Notes under the pieces: generated by a model
What the model saw: only the letters and a program-made list of their open reading frames with translations
What the model was told of the DNA's origin: nothing
Databases searched by the model: none
Assembly (NCBI GenBank): GCA_905234685.1
Contig: CAJOIR010000015.1
Coordinates: forward strand, 1 to 52,734
Direction: 5' to 3'
DNA: 52,734 nucleotides
DNA from: Paludibacteraceae bacterium
GTDB lineage: Bacteria; Bacteroidota; Bacteroidia; Bacteroidales; Paludibacteraceae
Position numbers and translations under genes: made by a program
Shown: piece by piece, positions 24,348 through 32,678 of the stretch
How the letters are laid out: every line of letters begins with the position of its first letter
How positions within the stretch are numbered: position 1 is the stretch's first letter

Positions 24348-24539
24348 TCACTTAATAATGAATGCGTATGTTTCATTGATAAACTTGTCGTTTTTGTCAT
24401 ACTCAACGATATTAACTCGAAAGTCGTCCTCCTTATTGCATGGTCGGTTGTCTTTATCATAAAAGTATGCAATGGAATATACTGCACCTGCAGTAACACC
24501 TCCCTCTTTTCTCTCATATGGAGTTATTATGTCAGCCAT
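24348..24539 (-). CDS. Small protein of unknown function, 63 residues
   Basis: I do not recognise this product. It is soluble and charged (MADIITPYERKEGG ... YFYDKDNRPCNKEDDF ... NETYAFIIK), with no signal peptide or membrane helix. The pattern of alternating hydrophobic residues suggests a small beta-rich fold. Reality is supported by a Bacteroidetes-type promoter directly upstream on the same strand and by protein-like composition. It is divergent from grpE with 148 bp between the starts. Confidence 0.6.
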   Translation of the reverse strand: MADIITPYERKEGGVTAGAVYSIAYFYDKDNRPCNKEDDFRVNIVEYDKNDKFINETYAFIIK

Positions 24540-24559
24540 AAGTTATTGAGATTTCGCAG

Positions 24560-24591
24560 CAAAGATAACGCATTTTTCCGACCTGTGAAAT
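24560..24591 (-). promoter_or_regulatory. Promoter of the 63-residue protein gene
   Basis: Minus-strand TATCTTTG (24567-24560) is a perfect -7 box. The -33 box is weaker: ATTT at 20 nt or TTTC at 19 nt. It would give a leader of only about 15 nt before the ATG at 24539. Confidence 0.55.
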
Positions 24592-24616
24592 AAAAAACGA
24601 CAGAAGAATAAATATT

Positions 24617-24631
24617 CTGCCAAAATGGCAG
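24617..24631. promoter_or_regulatory. Palindrome CTGCCA-AAA-TGGCAG upstream of grpE
   Basis: A perfect 6-bp inverted repeat around a 3-nt centre, placed 9 nt upstream of the sigma-54-type -24 element of grpE. A second GCAGG follows directly. Its centre is about 44 bp before the predicted start of transcription, close for a sigma-54 activator site, so it could equally be a repressor operator. Confidence 0.65.
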
Positions 24632-24640
24632 GCAGGAGGA

Positions 24641-24657
24641 TTGGCACTTATTTTGCA
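24641..24657 (+). promoter_or_regulatory. Sigma-54 (RpoN)-type promoter of grpE-dnaJ
   Basis: The sequence TTGGCAC-TTATT-TTGCA matches the -24/-12 consensus YTGGCAC-N5-TTGCW, with the invariant GG (24643-24644) and GC (24655-24656) separated by exactly 10 nt. Transcription would start near 24668, leaving a leader of about 20 nt before the grpE ATG. No better TAnnTTTG box is present in the same interval. Confidence 0.75.
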
Positions 24658-24687
24658 AAGTAGTGTACAAACAAAAGCAAAAGAACC

Positions 24688-25263
24688 ATGTCAAAGAAAC
24701 ATCAGAAAAACGACCCTGTGGCAGATCCACAGGCAGAAAACCCTACAATAAAGACAGAAGAGAACCTCACAGAAGAAGAGCAAGCGACCGTGCATGCAGA
24801 AGAAGAGGTTGAGAAGCAGTTGGAAGAACTGCGCGAGAAGTGTGCCGATTTGGCAGACAAGAATCTCCGCATGATGGCTGAATTTGACAACTACCGTCGT
24901 CGCACCAATAAAGAGAAATTAGAACTAATGACAACGGCAGGAGAACGCATATTCCGCGACATGCTGCCTCTAATAGATGACTTTGAGCGCGCAAGACAGG
25001 CGATGCTGTCAACAGACGACATAGCAGCCGTGCGAGAAGGTATAGACTTGATTTACCAGAAGTTCATCTCATTCCTTGAAAAGAATGACATTCATCAGAT
25101 TGAAACAGAAAATGCAGATTTTGACACTGAGTATCATGAGGCAGTAACCACCTTCCCTGCTCCATCGGCAGAACAGAAAGGAAAGGTGATTGACTGCACA
25201 CAGAAAGGCTACACACTTGGTGAGAAAGTGATACGGTATGCAAAAGTGGTAGTAGGCGAATAA
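24688..25263 (+). CDS. grpE: Nucleotide exchange factor GrpE
   Basis: GrpE releases ADP from DnaK during chaperone cycling. The 191-residue protein has an acidic N-terminal tail and then a long coiled coil (about 30-75: [18 protein letters not shown]). The family signature follows ([17 protein letters not shown] ... [10 protein letters not shown]), and the C-terminal beta domain includes [10 protein letters not shown] and [17 protein letters not shown]. It is followed by dnaJ after 31 bp. No dnaK is in this window. Expression is probably stress-controlled through the sigma-54-type promoter. Confidence 0.97.
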   Translation: MSKKHQKNDPVADPQAENPTIKTEENLTEEEQATVHAEEEVEKQLEELREKCADLADKNLRMMAEFDNYRRRTNKEKLELMTTAGERIFRDMLPLIDDFERARQAMLSTDDIAAVREGIDLIYQKFISFLEKNDIHQIETENADFDTEYHEAVTTFPAPSAEQKGKVIDCTQKGYTLGEKVIRYAKVVVGE

Positions 25264-25294
25264 TCAGAACGTTGACAACATATACCATCATATT

Positions 25295-26446
25295 ATGGCA
25301 GAGAATAAAAGAGATTATTACGAAGTCCTTGAAGTGCCCAAGACAGCAACGGCAGAGGAGATAAAGAAGGCTTACAGAAAGAAAGCCATCCAATATCACC
25401 CTGACAAGAACCCAGGTGACAAAACAGCAGAAGAGAAGTTCAAGGAAGCAGCCGAGGCATACGAAGTGCTGAGCGACCCACAAAAACGGCAACGCTATGA
25501 CCAATATGGCTTTGCAGGTGTAGGTGGCGGAGGCTTCTCTGGTCAAAGCATGGACTTGAATGACATATTCGCTCAATTCGGTGACCTGTTTGAGAGTTGG
25601 GGCATGGGTGGAAGTTTCTTCGGAGGAGGCAGTTCAAGAGGCGGAGGCAGACGTGTACGCAGAGGCAGTGACTTACGCGTAAAAGTCCGTCTTACCCTTG
25701 AAGAGATAGCCACAGGCACGGAGAAAAAGATTAAGGTTAAGAAACTCATTCCATGTCCTCACTGCCAAGGTAGCGGCTCGGAAGACGGCAGTACTGACAT
25801 CTGTCAGACTTGCCATGGCACAGGTCGCATAGTGAGGACACAACGCGGCATATTCGGCATGATGCAGGTACAAGAGATATGCCCCACATGCGGAGGCGAA
25901 GGAAGAGTTGTAAAAAACAAGTGTAAAGAGTGCGGAGGCGAAGGTGTAAAGCAAGGCGAGGAAGTGATTACCATACCTATACCAGCAGGTGTAATGGACG
26001 GTATGCAATTGACCGTGCAAGGCAAGGGCAACGCAGCTCCTCACGGAGGAGTGAACGGCGACCTGCTTGTGCTGATAGAAGAAGAACAACATCCTGAACT
26101 TGTACGTGACGAAGGTGACCTTATATATAACCTGCTACTTTCAGTACCCACAGCGACACTGGGAGGACAAGTAGAAATACCTACATTGTCAGGCAAGGCA
26201 AAGATCACTATAGCTCCAGGCACACAACCCGGCAAAGTATTACGCATGCGTGGCAAAGGTTTGCCCGTAATTGACCAATACGGCAGACAATATGCCACAG
26301 GAGACCTACTGATTAATATAGGCGTATATATACCTGAGCATCTCTCGAAAGAAGAGAAAGAGATGATGGAGAAGTTCCAACAAAGTGAAAACAGCCGCCC
26401 CGGAGCAGCAGACAAAAAGAACTTCTTCAAAAATCTATTCAAATAA
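25295..26446 (+). CDS. dnaJ: Chaperone protein DnaJ
   Basis: DnaJ delivers unfolded protein to DnaK and stimulates its ATPase. The 383-residue type I protein has a J domain (1-70) with the HPD tripeptide in [10 protein letters not shown] Gly/Phe-rich region follows (about 75-120). The zinc domain has four CxxCxGxG repeats ([32 protein letters not shown]). The C-terminal substrate-binding domains run to about 365. Length is standard. It forms a two-gene unit with grpE and ends at a clear terminator. Confidence 0.98.
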   Translation: MAENKRDYYEVLEVPKTATAEEIKKAYRKKAIQYHPDKNPGDKTAEEKFKEAAEAYEVLSDPQKRQRYDQYGFAGVGGGGFSGQSMDLNDIFAQFGDLFESWGMGGSFFGGGSSRGGGRRVRRGSDLRVKVRLTLEEIATGTEKKIKVKKLIPCPHCQGSGSEDGSTDICQTCHGTGRIVRTQRGIFGMMQVQEICPTCGGEGRVVKNKCKECGGEGVKQGEEVITIPIPAGVMDGMQLTVQGKGNAAPHGGVNGDLLVLIEEEQHPELVRDEGDLIYNLLLSVPTATLGGQVEIPTLSGKAKITIAPGTQPGKVLRMRGKGLPVIDQYGRQYATGDLLINIGVYIPEHLSKEEKEMMEKFQQSENSRPGAADKKNFFKNLFK

Positions 26447-26450
26447 GCAC

Positions 26451-26487
26451 AAAAAAAAGAACTACCGCCCGGCAGTTCTTTTTTTAT
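26451..26487. terminator. Bidirectional intrinsic terminator between dnaJ and the MFS gene
   Basis: The stem AAGAACT/AGTTCTT (26457-26463 and 26474-26480), with two inner CC/GG pairs, is flanked by an A-run on the left (26451-26458) and a T-run on the right (26479-26485). It can therefore end transcription in both directions between the convergent dnaJ and MFS transporter genes. Confidence 0.85.
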
Positions 26488-26507
26488 GTGTCAAGACTAA
26501 TGTCTCA

Positions 26508-27953
26508 TCAAGCTTCAATAGGCTTATGCTTTGGCACAAGTGATTTCATTATTGACCATGCAATGATATAAGCCAGTCCGCAGAAGCAGAACATAATGAA
26601 ATAGCCTGCAGGTTTGCCCGAGAAGCCAAGGAAGCGGAATGCCTCACCTGCATTCTCAGCATGAGTGAAGAGCTGACCTGCCACATATTGTATAAGCATA
26701 GAACCTATACCTCCCGCCATAGCACCAATACCTGTTATTGTAGCAATAGTGGATTTGGGGAACATGTCACCAATAGTGGAGAAGAGGTTTGCAGACCATG
26801 CCTGATGCCCTGCTCCAGCAAGACCAATAAGTATTGCAGGCCACCATGCGCTGTATTGTCCAAGAGGTTGTGCTGCAAGAGCCACAAGCGGGAAGAAAGC
26901 AAATATCATCATGGCAAGCATACGCCCTGAATAGGGTTCCATACCACGTTTCTCGACAAATACCTTCGGCAGGTATCCGCCACCAATAGATATGAATGTA
27001 ACTATGGCATAAAGAGTGAAGATGAGTGCCTGACCCATGCCAGACGAAGCCTTATAGCCAAACTGGTTCTGGAAATACGAAGGCGCCCAGAATAGGAAAA
27101 ACCACCAAACTCCGTCAGTGAAGAACTTACCAGCAATGAATGACCATGTCTGCTTGTACTTGAAGCACTGCAACATAGGTATTGCCTTCTCATTTACCAC
27201 TTGCTCAGTTACTACTTTGTCATTGGCATCGTCCTGATGAATATATTCCAATTCAGCCTCGTTGACATGTTTGGACTTTTCAGGCTTGTCATACATAAAC
27301 TGCCAGAAAAACATCCAAATGAATCCGAGTCCGCCAATGATGATGAATGCCATCTCCCAACCGAAGTGCTTTGCCAAAGGCGGGATACAAAGAGGAGCAG
27401 CAAGAGCTCCTACTGAAGCACCAGCATTGAAGAGAGAAGTGGCAAATGCACGGTCTTTCTTAGGGAAGTATTCTGCCGTAACCTTGATAGCAGCGGGGAA
27501 GTTGCCCGCCTCACCAAGAGCAAGAATACCACGACACAGGAGGAAGAGCCAAACAGCAGTAGAAGCAACACCCAATGCCGCCTGACTGCCTACTTCCACA
27601 GCACGCATAGCCTCAACACTGTCAAAACCTTCGATGTGAGCAGTAGCCCAACCACAAGCAGCATGAAGACATGCACCCAACGACCACACGAATATGGCAA
27701 TCAGATAGCCACGCTTGGTGCCCATCCAATCGACAAACTTGCCTGCAAAGAGACATGCGATAGCATAGAATATACTGAAGAATGAAGTTATCTTGCCGTA
27801 GTCTGCATCTGTCCAATGGAATTCGGGTTTGATAAACTCCTCATAAGTGAGGGAGAGAACCTGGCGGTCAAGATAATTGACTGTGGTAGCCACAAACAAT
27901 AGCGAGCAAAGCCACCAACGCCAGTTAGACATAAGTTTCTGTTGTGTACTCAT
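26508..27953 (-). CDS. MFS hexuronate transporter (ExuT-like)
   Basis: The 481-residue protein is a 12-helix major facilitator of the anion:cation symporter subfamily that contains ExuT. Signature segments include NWRWWLCSLLFVATTVNYLDRQVLS at the start, FAGKFVDWMGTKRGY in the loop after helix 2, and RGILALGEAGNFPAAIKVTAEYFPKKDRA. It should import glucuronate or galacturonate with protons. Its ATG lies 3 bp after the stop of the KDPG aldolase gene, and kdgK precedes that, so the three genes form one operon for hexuronate degradation. Confidence 0.92.
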   Translation of the reverse strand: MSTQQKLMSNWRWWLCSLLFVATTVNYLDRQVLSLTYEEFIKPEFHWTDADYGKITSFFSIFYAIACLFAGKFVDWMGTKRGYLIAIFVWSLGACLHAACGWATAHIEGFDSVEAMRAVEVGSQAALGVASTAVWLFLLCRGILALGEAGNFPAAIKVTAEYFPKKDRAFATSLFNAGASVGALAAPLCIPPLAKHFGWEMAFIIIGGLGFIWMFFWQFMYDKPEKSKHVNEAELEYIHQDDANDKVVTEQVVNEKAIPMLQCFKYKQTWSFIAGKFFTDGVWWFFLFWAPSYFQNQFGYKASSGMGQALIFTLYAIVTFISIGGGYLPKVFVEKRGMEPYSGRMLAMMIFAFFPLVALAAQPLGQYSAWWPAILIGLAGAGHQAWSANLFSTIGDMFPKSTIATITGIGAMAGGIGSMLIQYVAGQLFTHAENAGEAFRFLGFSGKPAGYFIMFCFCGLAYIIAWSIMKSLVPKHKPIEA

Positions 27954-27956
27954 AAG

Positions 27957-28601
27957 TTATTTGGCATTTTTGATTATTTCAAAACATTCCTTGCATTTAT
28001 GTGTGATATACGACCAGTCCTTAGCAGCAATCACTTCCTTTGGAAAGAGCTTGCTACCCATGCCGACACAATAAACACCAGCCTTGAACCACTTTTCAAG
28101 GTTGTCCTTGTCCGGAGAAACACCGCCTGTAACCATAATCATTGACCAAGGCATAGGTGCCATCAAACCTTTAACCATATTAGGGCCATATACGTCACCA
28201 GGGAAGAGTTTGGTAACATGACAGCCTGCCTCCTGCGCATTGAATATCTCAGTTACTGTTCCACAACCAGGGATATATGGGATCTCCTTCTGCTTGCAGA
28301 CCTCAAGCACAGGCATAGATGTGCAAGGACTGACAATGAACTCTGCTCCAGCATCTATGAATTTCTCCGCATCAGAAGCACGCACAATAGAGCCTACGCC
28401 GAGACTCATTTCAGGCATCTCGCGGTCAACGATTTCTCTGAGTTTGAGGAAAGTGGAATAAGCACTTGCACCACGGTTGGTGAACTCAAACACTTTCACA
28501 CCTCCAGCATAGCATGCACGAAGAACATTCTCGCACACCCCCATGTCAGGGTGAAAGAATACGGGCACCATAGCCCCTTTGCATTTATCAATAAAAGTCA
28601 T
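27957..28601 (-). CDS. kdgA: 2-dehydro-3-deoxy-phosphogluconate (KDPG) aldolase
   Basis: This class I aldolase cleaves KDPG to pyruvate and glyceraldehyde 3-phosphate. The 214-residue protein shows the Eda-family pattern: VKVFEFTNRG with the catalytic Glu, SLGVGSIVRASDAEKFIDAGAEFIVSP, PGCGTVTEIFNAQEAG, and VTKLFPGDVYGPN with the Schiff-base Lys. It sits between kdgK (42 bp upstream) and the transporter (3 bp downstream). Expression as an operon ensures import, phosphorylation and cleavage together. The bifunctional KDPG/KHG specificity seen in some homologues cannot be decided here. Confidence 0.94.
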   Translation of the reverse strand: MTFIDKCKGAMVPVFFHPDMGVCENVLRACYAGGVKVFEFTNRGASAYSTFLKLREIVDREMPEMSLGVGSIVRASDAEKFIDAGAEFIVSPCTSMPVLEVCKQKEIPYIPGCGTVTEIFNAQEAGCHVTKLFPGDVYGPNMVKGLMAPMPWSMIMVTGGVSPDKDNLEKWFKAGVYCVGMGSKLFPKEVIAAKDWSYITHKCKECFEIIKNAK

Positions 28602-28643
28602 GATATTAAATGTATTATTAAAGGATTGAAAAACAAGGAATTG

Positions 28644-29666
28644 TTATCTTTGTACTCTGCCGTTGGCATTGCCGCCTGCGAGACTCTCGACTTCGTCAAC
28701 ACTAACAAGGTTGAAGTCGCCATTGATGGTGTGCTTGAGAGCACTTGCCGCCACCGCAAATTCCAATGCCTCACCCTGAGTCGGCTTAGTAAGCAGACCG
28801 TGAATCAAGCCACCTGAGAAAGAGTCGCCACCACCGACACGGTCGATGATAGGATTGATTTCATAGCGCTTTGACTGATAGAACTCCTTACCATCGTAAA
28901 TCATAGCTTTCCAGCCGTTAAACGTAGCAGAGAAGGACTCGCGGAGAGTGGATACGACATACTTGAATCCGAATTCTTTCATCATCTGTTCAAATATACC
29001 CTTGTAGCCCTCAGCATTGGTATCTCCACCTTCGACATCTGCCTCCGGCTTGAAACCAAGGCAGAGTTCAGCGTCCTCCTCGTTGCCTATGCAGACATCA
29101 ACATACTTCATCAAAGGACGCATGATAGAGATTGCCTTCTCACTTGTCCAAAGTTTCTTGCGGAAGTTGAGGTCAACCGACACTGTAACTCCGTGGCGCT
29201 TAGCAGCCTCACATGCAAGACGTGTAATCTCGGCCGCCTTGTCGGAGATAGCAGGTGTAATACCCGACCAATGGAACCACGCTGCCCCATCCATAATCTT
29301 ATCGAAGTCAAAGTCTGTTGGATTAGCCTCAGCAATAGCAGAGTGTGCACGATCATAAATGACTTTAGAGGGACGCATTGATGCTCCTGTCTCGCAGTAA
29401 TAGAGACCGACACGGTCGCCGCCACGTGCGATATACTGCGTGTTTACTCCATAGCGACGGAGAGCATTGACAGCAATCTGTCCGATTTCGTGCTTAGGCA
29501 ACTTGCTCACAAAGTAAGCTTCGTGTCCGTAATTGGCAACAGAGACAGCCACATTTGCCTCTCCGCCTCCGGGTATAATACGAAAACTCTCACTCTGAAT
29601 GAAACGGTCGTTGCCGCTTGGTGAAAGGCGAAGCATAATCTCGCCCAAAGTTATAATTTTAGCCAT
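28644..29666 (-). CDS. kdgK: 2-dehydro-3-deoxygluconokinase, PfkB family
   Basis: KdgK phosphorylates 2-keto-3-deoxygluconate with ATP, giving KDPG for the next enzyme. The 340-residue protein has the PfkB-family N-terminal motif (GGGEANVAVSVANYGHEAYFVSKL) and the C-terminal anion-hole/catalytic motif DRVGGGDSFSGGLIHGL with the base Asp. It is the first gene of the kdgK-kdgA-transporter operon, and the promoter about 70-100 bp upstream fits. The enzymes that make KDG from uronates (uxaC, uxuA/B) are not in this window. Confidence 0.93.
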   Translation of the reverse strand: MAKIITLGEIMLRLSPSGNDRFIQSESFRIIPGGGEANVAVSVANYGHEAYFVSKLPKHEIGQIAVNALRRYGVNTQYIARGGDRVGLYYCETGASMRPSKVIYDRAHSAIAEANPTDFDFDKIMDGAAWFHWSGITPAISDKAAEITRLACEAAKRHGVTVSVDLNFRKKLWTSEKAISIMRPLMKYVDVCIGNEEDAELCLGFKPEADVEGGDTNAEGYKGIFEQMMKEFGFKYVVSTLRESFSATFNGWKAMIYDGKEFYQSKRYEINPIIDRVGGGDSFSGGLIHGLLTKPTQGEALEFAVAASALKHTINGDFNLVSVDEVESLAGGNANGRVQR

Positions 29667-29735
29667 GATAAATATAATTAGTTTATTATTAAGAGTCTAT
29701 ACAACATCAGTGCGCGCGTGCAACTGATTATGGCG

Positions 29736-29767
29736 CAAAAGTAGTAAAAACAAACCGAAAAAACAAG
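29736..29767 (-). promoter_or_regulatory. Promoter of the kdgK-kdgA-transporter operon
   Basis: Minus-strand CTTG (29767-29764), 20-nt spacer, TACTTTTG (29743-29736). The leader of about 65 nt contains no obvious operator. Confidence 0.65.
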
Positions 29768-29890
29768 CCTGATAGAGGGAGAGAATAGAAAATACGGCAT
29801 AAGCGTCAGTTTTTCCACAAAAAGAGCATTGTTGGAGCCAGTTTTCTTTTTTCAACACTCCCTGACGATCGCATTGCCAAACTCGGCTTC

Positions 29891-29973
29891 GTCCGGTTGC
29901 GCAAGACCTTCGGCGCTTGCACCGGACTTGCTCTCGTTTTCGTGTTTTTTTCGTCCTTTTTTCGTCTTTTTTA
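29891..29973. repeat. Imperfect palindrome followed by T-rich 11-bp units
   Basis: In the 628-bp gap between kdgK and murI, GTCCGGTTGCGCAAG (29891-29905) pairs imperfectly with GCGCTTGCACCGGAC (29913-29927), giving a GC-rich hairpin of roughly 12-14 bp in an otherwise AT-rich gap. It is followed by three 11-bp units CGTGTTTTTTT, CGTCCTTTTTT and CGTCTTTTTTA (29941-29973). It could be a dispersed palindromic element or a terminator-like structure on the plus strand. No gene is supported here, and the rest of 29667-30120 shows nothing beyond the kdgK promoter. Confidence 0.55.
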
Positions 29974-30121
29974 CGTAAATTTATTATTTGTGTCAGGCAG
30001 AAGATGCAGCGAAAAACTGACAAACAAAGGTTTAAGGCTTAATGTTCAATATTTAGGAGAAGTCAGAAGTCTGTGTGCGAACACAGGATTCACAGGAGAC
30101 CGAGAGGTGACAACAAGACAT

Positions 30122-30165
30122 AAGTTTTAAGTACGTTTTAGGTATGTTATAAGTATGTTTTGGGT
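30122..30165. repeat. 11-bp tandem array abutting the murI promoter
   Basis: Four diverged 11-bp units: AAGTTTTAAGT, ACGTTTTAGGT, ATGTTATAAGT, ATGTTTTGGGT. A fifth, weaker unit overlaps the -33 box of the murI promoter. The AT-rich, helically phased arrangement could bend DNA next to the promoter. Confidence 0.75.
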
Positions 30166-30169
30166 ATGA

Positions 30170-30201
30170 TTTGACAATTAAAGAAAAAAGTATTATCTTT
30201 G
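30170..30201 (+). promoter_or_regulatory. Consensus promoter of murI
   Basis: TTTG (30170-30173), 20-nt spacer, TATCTTTG (30194-30201): a perfect match to the Bacteroidetes consensus. It gives a leader of about 85 nt before the chosen start at 30295. Confidence 0.75.
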
Positions 30202-30294
30202 CAGGGTTGAATCAGTGTCAAAGACAAGATGATATTATGAAGCGATGAAGACACTAATATGACACATCATTTAAAAAGTCTAAAACAAGAAACG

Positions 30295-31140
30295 ATGATA
30301 GGTGTATTTGACAGCGGTTTCGGCGGGTTGACGATACTGAAAGAAATCAGACGTGTGCTACCAGAGTACGACTACCTGTATTTAGGTGACAATGCGCGCA
30401 CTCCTTATGGCACGCGCTCTTTTGAAGTGGTATACGAGTACACGCTGCAAGCAGTGAAATACCTGTTTGGTCACGGTTGCGAACTGGTGATACTCGCCTG
30501 CAATACAGCCTCCGCCAAAGCACTACGGAGCATACAACAGAGAGACCTATGCGATATGGTAGGCGTACTCCCCAACGGTATGCCCAAGAGGCGCGTCCTG
30601 GGTATCATCCGCCCTACAGCAGAAGCGGTAGGCGCAATGACAAAGACCGGTCATGTGGGAGTACTTGCGACACAAGGCACAGTGGATTCGGAGTCATACC
30701 CTATTGAAATACACAAGTTAAATCCGGAGATAGTGGTGACTCAGCAGGCATGCCCTATGTGGGTGCCTTTGGTTGAGAATTGCGAATATGACAGCGCAGG
30801 TGCAGACTATTTCGTAAAGAAATACATAGCCGAGCTAATGCACAAAGACCCACAGACAGACACACTTCTGCTTGGCTGTACACACTACCCTCTGTTGCAG
30901 AGAAAGATAGAAGAAGTTCTTAGACAATCGGGCATGACACAAGTAAGACTTCTGTCGCAAGGACAGATAGTGTCAGAATCGCTGAGAGACTACCTGCAGA
31001 GACACCGCGACATAGAGAAAGCATGCCAACACGGAGGCACATGCAGATACCTGACGACAGAAGCAGAGCAGAAGTTTGCACAGTCGGCAACGATATTCAT
31101 GGGTGAGGCAATAGAGGTAACGCATGTGGAGTTGACATAA
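30295..31140 (+). CDS. murI: Glutamate racemase
   Basis: MurI converts L- to D-glutamate for peptidoglycan. The frame opens at 30259, but the ATG at 30295 (MIGVFDSGFGGLTIL) gives the family's normal start and 281 residues. Both catalytic cysteines are visible, in LVILACNTASAKA and LLLGCTHYPLLQ, together with the Asp of FDSGFGG and the YLGDNARTPYG segment. It is followed after 19 bp by a methyltransferase gene and then by a cobalamin adenosyltransferase, probably one transcript. Confidence 0.95.
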   Translation: MIGVFDSGFGGLTILKEIRRVLPEYDYLYLGDNARTPYGTRSFEVVYEYTLQAVKYLFGHGCELVILACNTASAKALRSIQQRDLCDMVGVLPNGMPKRRVLGIIRPTAEAVGAMTKTGHVGVLATQGTVDSESYPIEIHKLNPEIVVTQQACPMWVPLVENCEYDSAGADYFVKKYIAELMHKDPQTDTLLLGCTHYPLLQRKIEEVLRQSGMTQVRLLSQGQIVSESLRDYLQRHRDIEKACQHGGTCRYLTTEAEQKFAQSATIFMGEAIEVTHVELT

Positions 31141-31159
31141 GTTACAAGTTGAACGAAAT

Positions 31160-31957
31160 ATGCAAGCAGATGACATCATATACCGGTGCTTGTCGCGGAT
31201 GAGACACCTCATGACTGCAAGAAACACGCTCGGATACGGAGTGCATTCGCCACACCTATATTATATAATACGGTTTCTGATATATGACGACAACAGATAT
31301 TACTGCTTTGCGCCCATTGAGAATGAGAGACAACGGCTATTGAGAGCTAAGAAAGAGATTGGCATAGAGGACTTTGGCACAGGCATATCAGGCAAAAGAA
31401 GGATAAAAGACATAGCAAGAAAAGCGCTGATGCCAGCAAAAGAGGCACAGATGCTATTCCGAATAGTCAACTACATGAAACCGCTGACAGTGATTGAACT
31501 CGGCACAAGTTTAGGCATAACAACGGCTTATCTAAGCAAGGCGGCAGGGAGAGAAAGTAAGGTGGTGACCTTTGAGGGCAGCAAAACGCTGACTGATGAA
31601 GCAAAGAAAGTATGGAAAAACACAGGCGCTGAAGGTATAGAGACAGTCGGAGGCAACATAGACAAGACACTTGGAATCCGTATGAAAAGCATTGACACCA
31701 TGGACTTTGCACTTATAGACGCAAACCATACATACGAAGCGACAGTAAGATACTTCAGGCAACTTGCAAGCAAATGCGGGAAGAAAAGCATTATAGCTGT
31801 GGACGACATACACAACAGTCGCGAGATGAGCAGAGCATGGGAAGCAATAAAGACTGAAGAAGCAGTAACGGCGACTTTAGACATGTATGACACAGGACTT
31901 GTGTTCTTTGACAAGTGCCTGATGAAAAAGAACTACGTGTTAAGAGTTGATAATTGA
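31160..31957 (+). CDS. Class I SAM-dependent methyltransferase (O-methyltransferase-like)
   Basis: The 265-residue protein has the SAM-binding motif I VIELGTSLGITTAYLSKAAG followed by VVTFEG, then the ALIDANHTYEATVRYFRQL and IIAVDDIHNSREMSRAWE segments of the Methyltransf_24/O-methyltransferase group. A conserved Bacteroidetes N-terminus (GYGVHSPHLYYIIRFLIYD) precedes it. The substrate is unknown. It overlaps the open frame of the next gene by 11 bp if that gene's upstream ATG were used, but not with the preferred start, which lies 28 bp downstream. Confidence 0.85.
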   Translation: MQADDIIYRCLSRMRHLMTARNTLGYGVHSPHLYYIIRFLIYDDNRYYCFAPIENERQRLLRAKKEIGIEDFGTGISGKRRIKDIARKALMPAKEAQMLFRIVNYMKPLTVIELGTSLGITTAYLSKAAGRESKVVTFEGSKTLTDEAKKVWKNTGAEGIETVGGNIDKTLGIRMKSIDTMDFALIDANHTYEATVRYFRQLASKCGKKSIIAVDDIHNSREMSRAWEAIKTEEAVTATLDMYDTGLVFFDKCLMKKNYVLRVDN

Positions 31958-31985
31958 CAATCAATATTTAAAATATATACAAGCA

Positions 31986-32531
31986 ATGAAAATATATACA
32001 AAAACAGGTGACAACGGCACAACCTCGCTGGTGGGAGGCACGCGCATAAGCAAAGCAGACATTCGTTTAGAGGCATACGGCACAGCAGACGAACTGAATT
32101 CGTTCATCGGAATGCTTCGGGCACAACAACTGCCAGAAGACATAGACAAAGTGCTGAACACTATGCAAAACAAGTTATTTAACTTAGGCGCCATACTTGC
32201 CACAGAGAAAGACAAACTGCAGTTTGTCAAAGACTTGCTACTAAAGGAAGAAGACGTGTGTTATATAGAGCAGGAGATTGACAGAATGTCAGCAGACCTG
32301 CCTGTGACAAGGAGTTTCATTCTGCCAGCCGGCAACATGCGCGTGTCAACAGCTCATGTATGCCGCACGATAGCCAGACGTTTAGAGCGGCGCATGGTAG
32401 CATTGGGTGATGAATATGAGGAGAGCAGTGTGTGCTTACAATATGTAAACAGAATGAGTGATTATTTCTTCATTTTGTCTAAAAAGATGGCACAAATTGA
32501 CGAATGTGAAGTATTTTTATGGGAAAAATAA
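31986..32531 (+). CDS. Cob(I)alamin adenosyltransferase, PduO type
   Basis: This enzyme transfers the adenosyl group of ATP to cob(I)alamin to make adenosylcobalamin. The preferred ATG at 31986 gives 181 residues starting MKIYTKTGDNGTTSLVGG, the ATP-binding N-terminal motif of the family. VTRSFILPAGN and CRTIARRLERR (the C-terminal active-site helix) are also present. An earlier in-frame ATG exists at 31947. Adenosylcobalamin is the cofactor of methylmalonyl-CoA mutase, whose small-subunit gene begins at 51983. No cobalamin riboswitch is visible. Confidence 0.94.
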   Translation: MKIYTKTGDNGTTSLVGGTRISKADIRLEAYGTADELNSFIGMLRAQQLPEDIDKVLNTMQNKLFNLGAILATEKDKLQFVKDLLLKEEDVCYIEQEIDRMSADLPVTRSFILPAGNMRVSTAHVCRTIARRLERRMVALGDEYEESSVCLQYVNRMSDYFFILSKKMAQIDECEVFLWEK

Positions 32532-32539
32532 TGATTTCT

Positions 32540-32571
32540 CTTGCTCATGTAAACAATTTTATATACTTTTG
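32540..32571 (+). promoter_or_regulatory. Candidate promoter of the DUF2795 gene and T9SS cluster
   Basis: CTTG (32540-32543), 20-nt spacer, TACTTTTG (32564-32571). The leader of roughly 100 nt contains a weak hairpin (GCAG...CTGC enclosing ACTCT/AGAGT, 32585-32623). The gap between the DUF2795 gene and porP is only 41 bp, so this promoter may also drive the secretion genes. Confidence 0.55.
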
Positions 32572-32678
32572 CGCGGTATTTTGAGCAGGTAGTACTCTTA
32601 TATGAACTAGAGTTCTGCCAGAGAGTGTTCAAGACAACAATAAAAAGGTATAAAACAAAAACTTACGATTAGTCTACT

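Noticed and set aside
24275..24517. An 80-codon minus-strand frame overlapping the 63-residue gene
   Set aside because: It lies in another frame of the same region, has an unlikely composition and starts inside the better supported small gene, which has a promoter at the right distance.
29697..30130. Two open frames in the kdgK-murI gap (minus 29697-30023 and plus 29897-30130)
   Set aside because: Both are translations of the hairpin and T-rich repeat region and of the kdgK promoter. They give runs of Phe, Arg and Lys and no credible protein.
31947..31985. Upstream start for the cobalamin adenosyltransferase
   Set aside because: The extra residues do not match the family, and the extension would overlap the methyltransferase stop. 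The ATG at 31986 gives the conserved KIYTKTGDNG start.
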